Of a stretch of DNA of 64,000 bases, positions 39,972-47,061 are shown piece after piece (the first letter of the stretch is position 1; every line of letters begins with the position of its first letter). Source of the stretch: Verrucomicrobiaceae bacterium (GTDB lineage Bacteria; Verrucomicrobiota; Verrucomicrobiia; Verrucomicrobiales; Verrucomicrobiaceae); assembly GCA_027489965.1 (NCBI GenBank), contig JAIXZA010000137.1, positions 1 to 64,000 of the forward strand. The letters run 5' to 3'. The notes beneath the pieces were generated by a model. That model had not been told where the DNA came from and did not search any database. It worked only from the letters and a program-made list of their open reading frames with translations. A program made the translations under genes and the position numbers.

Positions 39972-40391
39972 ATGAAAGTAGATTCAGACCTCAGAGCCGC
40001 CATCCGCGCAGCCGAAAAAGCGCAGCCAGAGATCACTTGGGAAACACGAGAGAAAGCAGAACGAGAAGCGATCCAAGACCTGTTCAACAGAATTCCAAAG
40101 CACAAGCGAAAAGCACAGGCTCTCGTAAACTCGATTAACAGACACCGAAAAGAACTCGATTCTTGTCACTCAAAGCTTCGGGATCTGTTTGGGATTCAAC
40201 TCCATGATGGTAAGTTGCAACTCCACAGACGGGAAGAATACCTTTCAAATTTCGAGAAAGCGGGAGGTAACCTGAAATTCAACGAGCCAAAGCGCCGATG
40301 GAGATCCGAATCGATCATCGCGGAACTCGCCGCCGCAAAACCAGCCGAAGCCAAGGCCATTCTGAAACGGATCGGCATCATCTGGGAGTAA
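39972..40391 (+). CDS. Unknown basic helical protein
   Basis: 139 residues, strongly basic and helical (AIQDLFNRIPKHKRKAQALVNSINRHRKEL), with a C-terminal SIIAELAAAKPAEAKAILKRIG. Possibly nucleic-acid binding. It is preceded and followed by leader-motif variants, so it may be a single-gene unit. Confidence 0.65.
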   Translation: MKVDSDLRAAIRAAEKAQPEITWETREKAEREAIQDLFNRIPKHKRKAQALVNSINRHRKELDSCHSKLRDLFGIQLHDGKLQLHRREEYLSNFEKAGGNLKFNEPKRRWRSESIIAELAAAKPAEAKAILKRIGIIWE

Positions 40392-40410
40392 TCTCACTCA
40401 CTTACCATTA

Positions 40411-40431
40411 CCCACGACACAACCCTACACA
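40411..40431 (+). promoter_or_regulatory. C/A-rich leader motif, permuted variant
   Basis: CCCACGACACAACCCTACACA, 9 bp before the ATG at 40441. Confidence 0.45.
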
Positions 40432-40440
40432 AAAACCAAA

Positions 40441-40905
40441 ATGCCAGAAGAAACCGACACCCAAGAAACATCCAAAGGACCATTCACCTACCTCGAGCTC
40501 GACCGCATCAAGAACGATGCGCTTCGCAGCATCGCCGAGAAAAGCTGCATCAACCTAGTCGATCTCATTGCCTCCCACGAAGGCGATATCCTGACGTGCC
40601 TGCAATCGTGCGAAGAGCCGACTGCAACGCTCAGTCACTCGATCAAGCTCGACTACGCGAAGCGAAATCAGACCGACAAGCTGACTTTTTCGCTCAAGCA
40701 CAGCGACGAGATCACGACCAAAATGGACGATCCTGCTCAACCGGAGTTCCCATCGATGTCCAAGGAGAAGAATTCCAATGAGCCGAAGAAGGCTGATGCC
40801 GTGGATATCGAAAGCGAGGTCAAGGCGCTCCCGGCCCCGGTGCTGGCGATCGAAGACGCGACATTCGAAGTGGTCGAAGAAAACCAAGACGATTCCGACA
40901 AATGA
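40441..40905 (+). CDS. Unknown acidic protein before ACP gene
   Basis: 154 residues, acidic. Central part TATLSHSIKLDYAKRNQTDKLTFSLKHSDEITTKMDDP looks like a beta domain, as in small phage proteins that coat or measure DNA; the C-terminus is a long acidic tail (EDATFEVVEENQDDSDK). Four-base overlap with the acyl carrier protein gene. No family recognised. Confidence 0.65.
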   Translation: MPEETDTQETSKGPFTYLELDRIKNDALRSIAEKSCINLVDLIASHEGDILTCLQSCEEPTATLSHSIKLDYAKRNQTDKLTFSLKHSDEITTKMDDPAQPEFPSMSKEKNSNEPKKADAVDIESEVKALPAPVLAIEDATFEVVEENQDDSDK

Positions 40906-41171
40906 TCACAGAAGACATCATTCGCCAAAGAGTGCATTCCGTGCTTGCCAGCCTTTTCACAGAACCCAAAAACGCTGATGGATTCGCGGACGCAGACGAT
41001 CTCATCCAAGATCTGGGAATGGACTCGCTTGATTTGGTCGAGCTCACGATGGGACTCGAGGAAGAGTTCGTAATCGTTATCCCCGACCCAGATCAGGCGA
41101 TGTCCGATGTTCGGACGATCGGAGACGTGATCTCGCTCGTTCAGAAACTCCTTCCTCCGAGCGATGTCTGA
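40902..41171 (+). CDS. acpP-like: Acyl carrier protein
   Basis: 89 residues with the full ACP pattern: helix I (IIRQRVHSVLASLF), DADDLIQDLGMDSLDLVELTMGLEEEF with the phosphopantetheine-accepting Ser42 in GMDSLDL, then DVRTIGDVISLVQ as helix IV. Length and acidity match type II fatty-acid synthase ACPs. ACP in a phage early operon is uncommon. It could divert host lipid or lipid A metabolism, carry an acyl group for a modification, or act through non-acyl ACP contacts. No acyltransferase or ACP synthase is seen nearby. Confidence 0.9.
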   Translation: MITEDIIRQRVHSVLASLFTEPKNADGFADADDLIQDLGMDSLDLVELTMGLEEEFVIVIPDPDQAMSDVRTIGDVISLVQKLLPPSDV

Positions 41172-41337
41172 GATCCGAAAGTGCGACGGTGAAAATTGTC
41201 CGGTTCGGGACCGATGCTATCGGTTCCGATGCCTGCCAAGAAAAGATCAGGCATACTTTGACACCCCGCCGTACGACCACAAACACAAGGTATGCCCGTC
41301 GTTCATTCAAGACGCCAGAGTAACCGCTCAGTCCTGA
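41164..41337 (+). CDS. Small cysteine-rich protein
   Basis: 57 residues from MSEIRKCDGENCPVRDRCYRF; too short for the track. Five cysteines (C..x..CPVRDRCYRFRC, later VCPSF) suggest a zinc-binding knuckle; the pattern CP..D.C.RF is common in small phage proteins. Start overlaps the ACP stop region. Confidence 0.7.
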   Translation: MSEIRKCDGENCPVRDRCYRFRCLPRKDQAYFDTPPYDHKHKVCPSFIQDARVTAQS

Positions 41338-41338
41338 G

Positions 41339-41545
41339 ATGCATGTGTTCCGCCACAGATTCCGCGATGGAAGCGAATCCGAGATTACGGCCGAATTGGA
41401 AGATTCCGGAAGCCCTCGATTTTGTGGATCCGGAATCGACCAACCAAGTGATCCCGACCGCTACATCGAATGGGTGATGTGGCGGGCACACGTCAACACC
41501 ATTCTGATCAACCTCTTCATCAGCCGAAAGACTTGCAAAAAGTGA
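41339..41545 (+). CDS. Small protein, unknown
   Basis: 68 residues (MHVFRHRFRDGSESEITAELED...). Ends in a helix EWVMWRAHVNTILINLFISRK and its TGA overlaps the GTG of the RusA gene (GTGA). Not recognised. Confidence 0.55.
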   Translation: MHVFRHRFRDGSESEITAELEDSGSPRFCGSGIDQPSDPDRYIEWVMWRAHVNTILINLFISRKTCKK

Positions 41546-41982
41546 CTGTCACAGAAGTAAAGATCCATCTGGACATTGTTCCGCCGACGATCACAGCTCA
41601 ACAGAAGGGTGTGCGTATCGTCCAACCGAAACATGGAAAAGCCTTTGTTTCGCACTACGTCAAAAAAGAAGTGGAGAAAACGGAGAAGCTGTTCGTTACC
41701 CTGCTTCAAGGTGTGAAGCATCGACCATTAACGCCGATCCCCGGACCTGTTTCCATCGAGACAAACTGGATATTCCCCTACCGAGAGTCCGAGCCAAAGC
41801 GCAATTTTGGAAAGCTGATCTGGCACTACAAACGCCCCGATTACGGAAACCTCCAAAAGCTCTTGGATGATTGCCTTGTAAAGGCCGGGTATCTGGAAGA
41901 CGACGGACAGATTTCTGACGGTCGCACAACCAAACATTGGGGCCAGTTCCCAGGTATTTGGATAACCATCAAACCCCTCTGA
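41542..41982 (+). CDS. rusA: RusA-like Holliday junction resolvase
   Basis: About 146 residues from a GTG (VTVTEVKIHLDIVPPTITAQQKG); the track start at 41470 is upstream. The C-terminal KRPDYGNLQKLLDDCLVKAGYLEDDGQIS holds the conserved Asp, Asn, Lys and Asp residues of RusA (D..N..K...D......DD), which coordinate metal and cleave four-way junctions. It fits the recombination and replication context. Confidence 0.88.
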   Translation: MTVTEVKIHLDIVPPTITAQQKGVRIVQPKHGKAFVSHYVKKEVEKTEKLFVTLLQGVKHRPLTPIPGPVSIETNWIFPYRESEPKRNFGKLIWHYKRPDYGNLQKLLDDCLVKAGYLEDDGQISDGRTTKHWGQFPGIWITIKPL

Positions 41983-41984
41983 CT

Positions 41985-42320
41985 ATGGCCGACTTCACCC
42001 CAAAAGCCTCAGAAGACGATATCCGCAAACGGTGGGACGCAGATGCCCCGATCAACACAGCCGAGCTCGCGATTATCATGAAGGTCAATCGCAGCACGGT
42101 AAGCCAGTGGAATCGCCGCGGAATGCCTCGGGTCGGAAAGCTGATCCGCAAATCCACCTTCAATCGGTGGTGGGCAAAAGAGTCGCGATCTACACATTCG
42201 CATACTTCTGAACGTCCTCGCAGCCGATCCGCTGATAAATCCGGTGAACAGCCTTCGAAGAGTGGTTCACCAGCGCCATTGCCGCCGCAAGCGGCACGCC
42301 TTCTCGAGCGAGCCTCGTGA
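41985..42320 (+). CDS. Excisionase-like HTH protein
   Basis: 111 residues from MADFTPKASEDDIRKRWDAD. INTAELAIIMKVNRSTVSQWNRRGMPRVGKLIRKSTFNRWW is a winged or MerR/Xis-like helix-turn-helix (about 22-65). The C-terminal third (Ser/Arg/Pro-rich) overlaps the convergent integrase gene by 131 bp and may be an accidental extension. Position next to integrase suits a recombination directionality factor. Confidence 0.65.
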   Translation: MADFTPKASEDDIRKRWDADAPINTAELAIIMKVNRSTVSQWNRRGMPRVGKLIRKSTFNRWWAKESRSTHSHTSERPRSRSADKSGEQPSKSGSPAPLPPQAARLLERAS

Positions 42321-43212
42321 TATACGTCACCCGAAGCCCATGGAAAACAAGATGAGGAACGCCGGCACGCTTGAAAAAGTTCTGGAAGCACCTGGACGGT
42401 TGAAACGGGAAGTCATGCGAATACTCGCGCCCTGTCAGCGGCTTCAATATCGGAATCAGGATGTCCGGAAGCGGGCGCGTGAATGCCCGGGTCTTCCCAC
42501 CCTTGGGCCGCGGAATCGTGATCCGCTTACGCTCAAAATCGACGTGGCGCATCGCCAGCCTGGTTTCTGTGAGCCTGAGCCCTGTGTGAAGCGAGATCAT
42601 GAACGAGATATACATCCAATCGTTTCTCGGATCCTTCCGTCGTTCGGATTCCAACAGCTTTTTGCATCGCTCGATCTCGGACGGAAGAAACTCCTGCCGT
42701 TCCTCGGTTTCTTCACGGGCGATCCCGAGATGCTGAATCGGGTTGACCTGAATTTCACCCCGAAGAGCCGCGTGCCTCATCACCAGACTCAGAGTTTTCA
42801 GCTCTTGGAGAGCCGTGTTTCGACCAACTGATTTCCCGTTATGTGCCTTCGGACGCATTCTCCACTTCACATACTGCGCCCCGTGTGCAAATCTCACATC
42901 TGCTGAACAATGAATTCCCTCGACTGTAAAGAAGTGCCGCAAGTGCTTCCAGTGAAGCCTGTATGCCTGCAAGGTGCGCGGAGACTGGCAGTGATCTGCC
43001 AGAAACTCTTCCACCCAATCGAATCCGCCTCGGATCTTTGCCGCGGCATCTCCCTTTTCCTTCAACGTCCACTTCGCGGCGATCAGCTCCGCAGAAGCCG
43101 TCTGGACCTCATCGTCAACCAAGAGTTTTGTGCTCTCGCGAATCAACGGACCATCCGGAGTTTCCCGGTAGGTAATCCACCAAAAGCGACCGCGTTTCAT
43201 CAGGAATGCCAT
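42190..43212 (-). CDS. int: Tyrosine integrase
   Basis: 340 residues from MAFLMKRGRFWWITYRETPDG; the track start at 43368 only translates the attP region (RGSESNRR is a tRNA 3' end read backwards). An AP2-like arm domain comes first, then a SAM-like core-binding domain (about 65-150), then the catalytic domain with Arg213 (TGLRLTETRLA), His291 and Arg294 (FHGLRVTYIT), His317 (LVNHSSK) and nucleophile Tyr326 (HRIYQRIG). It catalyses integration at a tRNA gene, probably through the attP 100 bp upstream. Confidence 0.93.
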   Translation of the reverse strand: MAFLMKRGRFWWITYRETPDGPLIRESTKLLVDDEVQTASAELIAAKWTLKEKGDAAAKIRGGFDWVEEFLADHCQSPRTLQAYRLHWKHLRHFFTVEGIHCSADVRFAHGAQYVKWRMRPKAHNGKSVGRNTALQELKTLSLVMRHAALRGEIQVNPIQHLGIAREETEERQEFLPSEIERCKKLLESERRKDPRNDWMYISFMISLHTGLRLTETRLAMRHVDFERKRITIPRPKGGKTRAFTRPLPDILIPILKPLTGREYSHDFPFQPSRCFQNFFKRAGVPHLVFHGLRVTYITRLAREGVPLAAAMALVNHSSKAVHRIYQRIGCEDVQKYANV

Positions 43213-43315
43213 TCCGAAAATGATTGTGAGTTTGTGAGTTCCAAGCAAGGAAAGAACTCCGCAGAAACCCCCATTTTCTCTGTATTTCGACTTGCAGGAC
43301 ACACACTTACACGCG

Positions 43316-43356
43316 GTCCTCTCTATGCGTCGGTTCGATTCCGACCCTCGCCTCTC
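43316..43356. other. attP: attP candidate: tRNA 3'-end mimic
   Basis: GTCGG-TTCGATT-CCGAC (43329-43345) is a perfect tRNA T arm, followed by CCTCGCCT as an acceptor 3' strand, with no matching D or anticodon arm upstream. Lying about 115 bp before the integrase start, it is the expected attP core of a phage that integrates into a tRNA 3' end. The tRNA identity cannot be fixed from this half. Confidence 0.85.
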
Positions 43357-43409
43357 TCTGTTATTCACTCAAGATTGTGTGTTGAGTGTGCGTTTGGAGG
43401 GATGTCCCG

Positions 43410-43838
43410 ATGAGTATATCCATTTCACCGAAACTCTCGATGCCGACGTTGCCGAAGTATGGAGATGTCGTGAAGGTCGGTGGGCAGGACTTTATCATCG
43501 AAGGCGTTTCCATTTCACAAGACGCATTCTTTGGGCAGAAGATTGAGTTGACGATATCACGAGGAAAAAGCGCCAAACAAGACCTCGAAGATTATTGGAA
43601 GCAAACGAAAAAGTTGCTCACGGACTATGAATTGATCAACGAGTATGGAGAAACCGTAGCCGTGGTAAAGAACCCTACACACCCCGACACCACTGATGTC
43701 GGAACCAACAAACCTCCGTTCGATGCGCCAGATTTGAAACCAGAGCCAAAGATCGCGTTTGGGCCTGCCCCGAGGAAGATCGATCCGAACTTTATTCCCA
43801 AGCCCAATGCAGGCGTGAAGGAGGCATCCGATGCCTAA
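43410..43838 (+). CDS. Unknown protein before replication initiator
   Basis: 142 residues from MSISISPKLSMPTLPKYG, chosen because GGAGGG lies about 10 bp upstream, one of the few clear Shine-Dalgarno sequences in the early region. N-terminal DVVKVGGQDFIIEGVSISQDAFFGQKIELT is a small beta domain; the C-terminus is a Pro-rich tail. Codons for NPTHPDT contain an exact leader motif (43673-43691). First gene of the replication operon. Confidence 0.7.
   Translation: MSISISPKLSMPTLPKYGDVVKVGGQDFIIEGVSISQDAFFGQKIELTISRGKSAKQDLEDYWKQTKKLLTDYELINEYGETVAVVKNPTHPDTTDVGTNKPPFDAPDLKPEPKIAFGPAPRKIDPNFIPKPNAGVKEASDA
43673..43691 (+). promoter_or_regulatory. C/A-rich leader motif inside a coding region
   Basis: CCCTACACACCCCGACACC, identical in core to the copy at 37529 but inside the 43410 gene, about 140 bp before the replication initiator. 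It could be an internal promoter or control site for the O-like gene. Confidence 0.5.
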
Positions 43839-44745
43839 AAGAATGCTTTCTGATTGGACCGACAGCCTCAAGTTCGACGGGCTTTCCGCCGAGGCTGAAC
43901 GACTTTTCATCCGCCTGATCATGAAGGCGGATGATTTTGGAAGATTTTATGCCGAACCCCGATTGTTGAAAAGCCTGTGCTTTCCGCTACTCGAAAACCT
44001 CAGACCGAACGACCTGATCCGCTGGCTCGATGAATTGAGCACCCGGCAGTTGATCCTTCGCTACGAGGCAGAGGGCCGTCAGCTACTCGCGATCGTCAAA
44101 TTCGGGCAACGGCTTAAAGACAGCCGCGCCAAATTCCCGGCACCGGAAGGAAAGCCCGCGGATTGGCTGGCGAGCAACGACGACTTCCGGGAAGTTCCGG
44201 GAAGTTCCCGGAAGTGCGAAGATACTTCCGGCCTGAATAGAATAGAAGAGAATACGAATACGAATACGAATACGCGCGAGAACGGGAAGTCGCAGGAACT
44301 TCCCGAGCAAAACGAAAAGGGACTTCCGACAACACCGGTCGCCAAACGTGTTGCATCGCTGTTCAATCGCCGTCTGACGACGGCTTGGGCAGAGGCAGAA
44401 GTAAGGGCGTTCAAAAAGGCAAAGATCACGATGGAGGACATGGATCTGATTGAGCCGTATTACGCAGCTCAACGATCACTTGGAGACGAAGGGCATCATC
44501 GTCGTGACCTCAAGACGTTCCTGAACAACTTCCCGGGTGAGATGGACCGGGCTCGGGCCTATTCGGAGATCCGCAAGCCCAATATCTCCACGAAGGCAAA
44601 GGAGGACATTGACTCCGAAGCCTACCGAAAGTGGTGCAGCGAGAAGTATCCGAACCTGATCGAAATCCATCAAGATCCACGGACGGCCGACGCCGTGTAT
44701 CTCAGGGAGTTTCGCTCCGACACGGGAGGGAGGATTGCGTCATGA
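43831..44745 (+). CDS. Replication initiator, lambda O-like
   Basis: 304 residues. The N-terminal winged-helix pattern PKRMLSDWTDSLKFDGLSAEAERLFIRLIMKADDFGR (about 2-38) is typical of phage initiators that bind origin iterons. The middle is a low-complexity NTNTNTNT-rich linker whose DNA holds iteron-like repeats. The C-terminal region (VASLFNRRLTTAWAEAEVRAFKKAKITMEDM) is DnaD/O-like and would recruit the helicase encoded next. Overlaps the previous gene by 8 bp and the helicase by 4 bp. Confidence 0.8.
   Translation: MPKRMLSDWTDSLKFDGLSAEAERLFIRLIMKADDFGRFYAEPRLLKSLCFPLLENLRPNDLIRWLDELSTRQLILRYEAEGRQLLAIVKFGQRLKDSRAKFPAPEGKPADWLASNDDFREVPGSSRKCEDTSGLNRIEENTNTNTNTRENGKSQELPEQNEKGLPTTPVAKRVASLFNRRLTTAWAEAEVRAFKKAKITMEDMDLIEPYYAAQRSLGDEGHHRRDLKTFLNNFPGEMDRARAYSEIRKPNISTKAKEDIDSEAYRKWCSEKYPNLIEIHQDPRTADAVYLREFRSDTGGRIAS
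44184..44273. other. ori: Replication origin candidate inside initiator gene
   Basis: Three tandem, partly palindromic TTCCGGGAAG units (44184-44216) are followed by an A-rich run with four GAATAC repeats (44249-44273). Iterons beside an easily melted purine/AT-rich tract inside the O-like gene copy the layout of the lambda origin. Confidence 0.65.
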
Positions 44746-46178
44746 ATCGCAAGAAACAATCGATCCAAAGGAACCCGTTCGAAGAATTCATGCAACGCAC
44801 GAAATCTGCTCAAGCGGCAGTTCCGCAGAACCTTGATGCCGAACGTGGTGCCTTGTGTTCATGCCTCATGGATCCAGCAAGGGCTATTTCCGTGTGCTTG
44901 GATGAACTCACCGAGCTTCATTTCTACCACCCTCCCCATCAAATTCTGTATCGAGCAATCATTGATCTCTGGACGGTCTCGAAGACGATGGAGTTCATCA
45001 CTGTCGCTGAGTTCTTGGACAAGCAAGGACTGTTGCTCGCCGCTGGCGGAGCAGCCTACATCAGCACGCTCTACACGTTTCTTCCGACCGGTGGAAACAT
45101 CGAATACTACATCGAGATCGTGAAGGAGAAGTATCTTCTGCGGGAGATGCTTTCGACGTGCCACAAGTTTGCTCAGATGGCTTTCACTGAGCAGGCAAAT
45201 CCGAGGGGTCTTGCCGACGAGTTTCAGAAGGCCGCAATGGATCTGCAGCGAGTTCACGAAACGAAAGCAAAGACCGAGCGGCTGAAAGATCTGGTGAAAC
45301 CAGCACTGGATCGATACGAGGCGGCTTTCAAGAAGAAAGATAAGTCCTCGATGACGGGCCTAACGACAGGATTTGCCAGGCTGGACACCATGACCGGAGG
45401 AATGCTTGCTGAACAAATGATCGTCATTGCAGCTCGGGAGAAGCTCGGGAAATCTGCTCTGGCGTTCAACATTGCCGTTCACGTTTCTTCGATCGGATAT
45501 GGAGTCGGAGTTCTTTCTCTTGAGATGTCCAAGCGTCAGCTCATCGACCGGTATTTTGCGATGCGTGCCCGTGTGGATCTTCGGAAAATCCGAGATGGGG
45601 CGTTTTGCCTCAACGACACGCACAAGCTCTACAAGGCGGCGGCAGACGCAGCAAAAGCACCAATCTGGGTGCGTGACGAGTCTTCGGTCAATGCGCTGCA
45701 AATCCGAGCGACAGCTCAGAATTTGGTCGAACAGCATCAGATCAAGCTACTGATCGTGGATTACGCCCAGTTGATCGAGCCCCTTGATCGTCGCGAGGTC
45801 AACCGAGAACGCCAAGTTGCAGAGATCAGTCGGAATCTCAAAGTGTGCGCAAAGGAACTCCGGATCCCGGTGATCGTCATATCGCAAGTGAACTCGGATG
45901 GAGAGACGCGCGAGTCCAAGGCATTGCAACAGGACTGTGATCAACTCTGGAAGGTTGTCACCGAGAAGCGAAAGAAGCCGAAGAAACAGAATTGGAAAAG
46001 CAAGAAGCAGCAGGACGAAGACGATGAAGAAGAAGACCAATCCGAGGAAGAGGACAGTCCGGTTCGTCCATGCTTCCTCCACGTCGAATACAACCGTGAA
46101 GGGCCAACCGGATTCATCCCGATGAATTTCCTTCGCACAATGACCGTGTTCGAAGAACGCAACGACAACCCATATTGA
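44742..46178 (+). CDS. dnaB-like: Replicative DNA helicase, DnaB-like
   Basis: 478 residues from MNRKKQSIQRNPFEEFM. The DnaB N-terminal domain is visible (VPQNLDAERGALCSCLMDP to LPTGGNIEYYIEIVKEKY, about 27-130). The RecA core has TGFARLDTMTGGMLAEQMIVIAAREKLGKSALAFNIA, with a Walker A variant AREKLGKS near 230, VGVLSLEMSKRQLIDR, IKLLIVDYAQLIEP (Walker B) and PVIVISQVN. A Lys/Asp/Glu-rich insert lies near the C-terminus (KKQQDEDDEEEDQSEEED), longer than usual. It unwinds DNA at the phage fork. Confidence 0.93.
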   Translation: MNRKKQSIQRNPFEEFMQRTKSAQAAVPQNLDAERGALCSCLMDPARAISVCLDELTELHFYHPPHQILYRAIIDLWTVSKTMEFITVAEFLDKQGLLLAAGGAAYISTLYTFLPTGGNIEYYIEIVKEKYLLREMLSTCHKFAQMAFTEQANPRGLADEFQKAAMDLQRVHETKAKTERLKDLVKPALDRYEAAFKKKDKSSMTGLTTGFARLDTMTGGMLAEQMIVIAAREKLGKSALAFNIAVHVSSIGYGVGVLSLEMSKRQLIDRYFAMRARVDLRKIRDGAFCLNDTHKLYKAAADAAKAPIWVRDESSVNALQIRATAQNLVEQHQIKLLIVDYAQLIEPLDRREVNRERQVAEISRNLKVCAKELRIPVIVISQVNSDGETRESKALQQDCDQLWKVVTEKRKKPKKQNWKSKKQQDEDDEEEDQSEEEDSPVRPCFLHVEYNREGPTGFIPMNFLRTMTVFEERNDNPY

Positions 46179-46191
46179 AAATCAAACTGAA

Positions 46192-46626
46192 ATGGCAAAT
46201 TTGAACAAAGTGCAGATCATTGGGAAAGTCACCCGAGATCCGGAAGTGAAATTCACGCCAAAGGGAACCGCGGTGTGCGAGATCTCGATCGCGGTCAACC
46301 GCTGGGTCGCCGGCAAAGATGGCGAACGCGGCAAGGAAGAAGTCACCTACCTCAACTCTACGGTCTGGGGAAAACAAGCTGAGTTCGTCGGCGAATACGT
46401 CCGCAAGGGACGTGAGGTTTACTTGGAAGGACGCTTGGAAATCCAGACGTGGAACGACAAGCAGACTGACGCCAAGCGCCAAAAAATGGTGATCGTGTGC
46501 GAGAACATCCAACCGCTCGGCCCCAAACCCGAGAGTGGACAGCCATCGCGGCCATCACGACCGGAGAGCTCTGCGGCTTCATCGTCGGCTTCAAATCAAG
46601 ACAACGACGAAGATATTCCCTTCTGA
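46192..46626 (+). CDS. ssb: Single-stranded DNA-binding protein
   Basis: 144 residues. Textbook SSB: MANLNKVQIIGKVTRDPEVKF, AVNRWVAGKDGERGKEEVTYLNSTVWGKQAEF, the KGREVYLEGRLEIQTW strand, a Ser/Pro linker and the acidic tip DNDEDIPF that binds partner proteins. It follows the helicase gene by 13 bp. Confidence 0.97.
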   Translation: MANLNKVQIIGKVTRDPEVKFTPKGTAVCEISIAVNRWVAGKDGERGKEEVTYLNSTVWGKQAEFVGEYVRKGREVYLEGRLEIQTWNDKQTDAKRQKMVIVCENIQPLGPKPESGQPSRPSRPESSAASSSASNQDNDEDIPF

Positions 46627-47036
46627 TGAAAACTATAAGTTGGAAACACAGGTTTTTGATCTGTTCACTCAGTATGTCGGCAGTTGTGTGCATCTCTTCT
46701 GCCTTCATATTGATTTCGAAACTTGTCGTCCCTGAACTCGCGGCTAACCTCTGGATGTCGTTTATCATCGGAGTCTCGACCGGAATCGTCTGGGCGATTC
46801 TGGAAAAGAAATTTCGCTTTGATCGAAAGATCGCGAACTTCACCATCTGCCGCCGCGAGTGCCCATATCCTTACGAACCGATCCGGAAGGAAGAAATAGG
46901 AGAGCCGACGATTATCGCTAATCACCCGAACTTCCCGGGAGATATGGTGATTTCCCAAACCTTCGACTACCGCGCTAGATGCCAACTCTGCGGGAAGATT
47001 CACCGCGTCGAGATCACTTCACTGAAAACCCGCTGA
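46626..47036 (+). CDS. Two-helix membrane protein with cysteine-rich tail
   Basis: 136 residues from MKTISWKHRFLICSLSMS; its ATG overlaps the SSB stop (TGATG). Two membrane segments (about 8-32 and 40-60; VVCISSAFILISKLVV and MSFIIGVSTGIVWAIL) precede a cytosolic part with CRREC and CQLCGKIH, which could bind metal. Membrane proteins in phage replication operons may anchor replication or block superinfection. Not recognised. Confidence 0.65.
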   Translation: MKTISWKHRFLICSLSMSAVVCISSAFILISKLVVPELAANLWMSFIIGVSTGIVWAILEKKFRFDRKIANFTICRRECPYPYEPIRKEEIGEPTIIANHPNFPGDMVISQTFDYRARCQLCGKIHRVEITSLKTR

Positions 47037-47037
47037 A

Positions 47038-47060
47038 CACGACACGTCACTACACACCCC
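47038..47060 (+). promoter_or_regulatory. C/A-rich leader motif abutting a start codon
   Basis: ACACGACACGTCACTACACACC, ending 2 bp before ATG at 47062. Confidence 0.55.
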
Positions 47061-47061
47061 T

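Noticed and set aside
43213-43368. N-terminal extension of the integrase ORF
   Set aside because: It merely translates the attP tRNA-like sequence backwards; the integrase arm domain starts at MAFLMKRGRF.
44237-44273. CRISPR-like short repeats
   Set aside because: Tandem 6-bp GAATAC units without spacers; an in-frame low-complexity linker and likely origin DNA.
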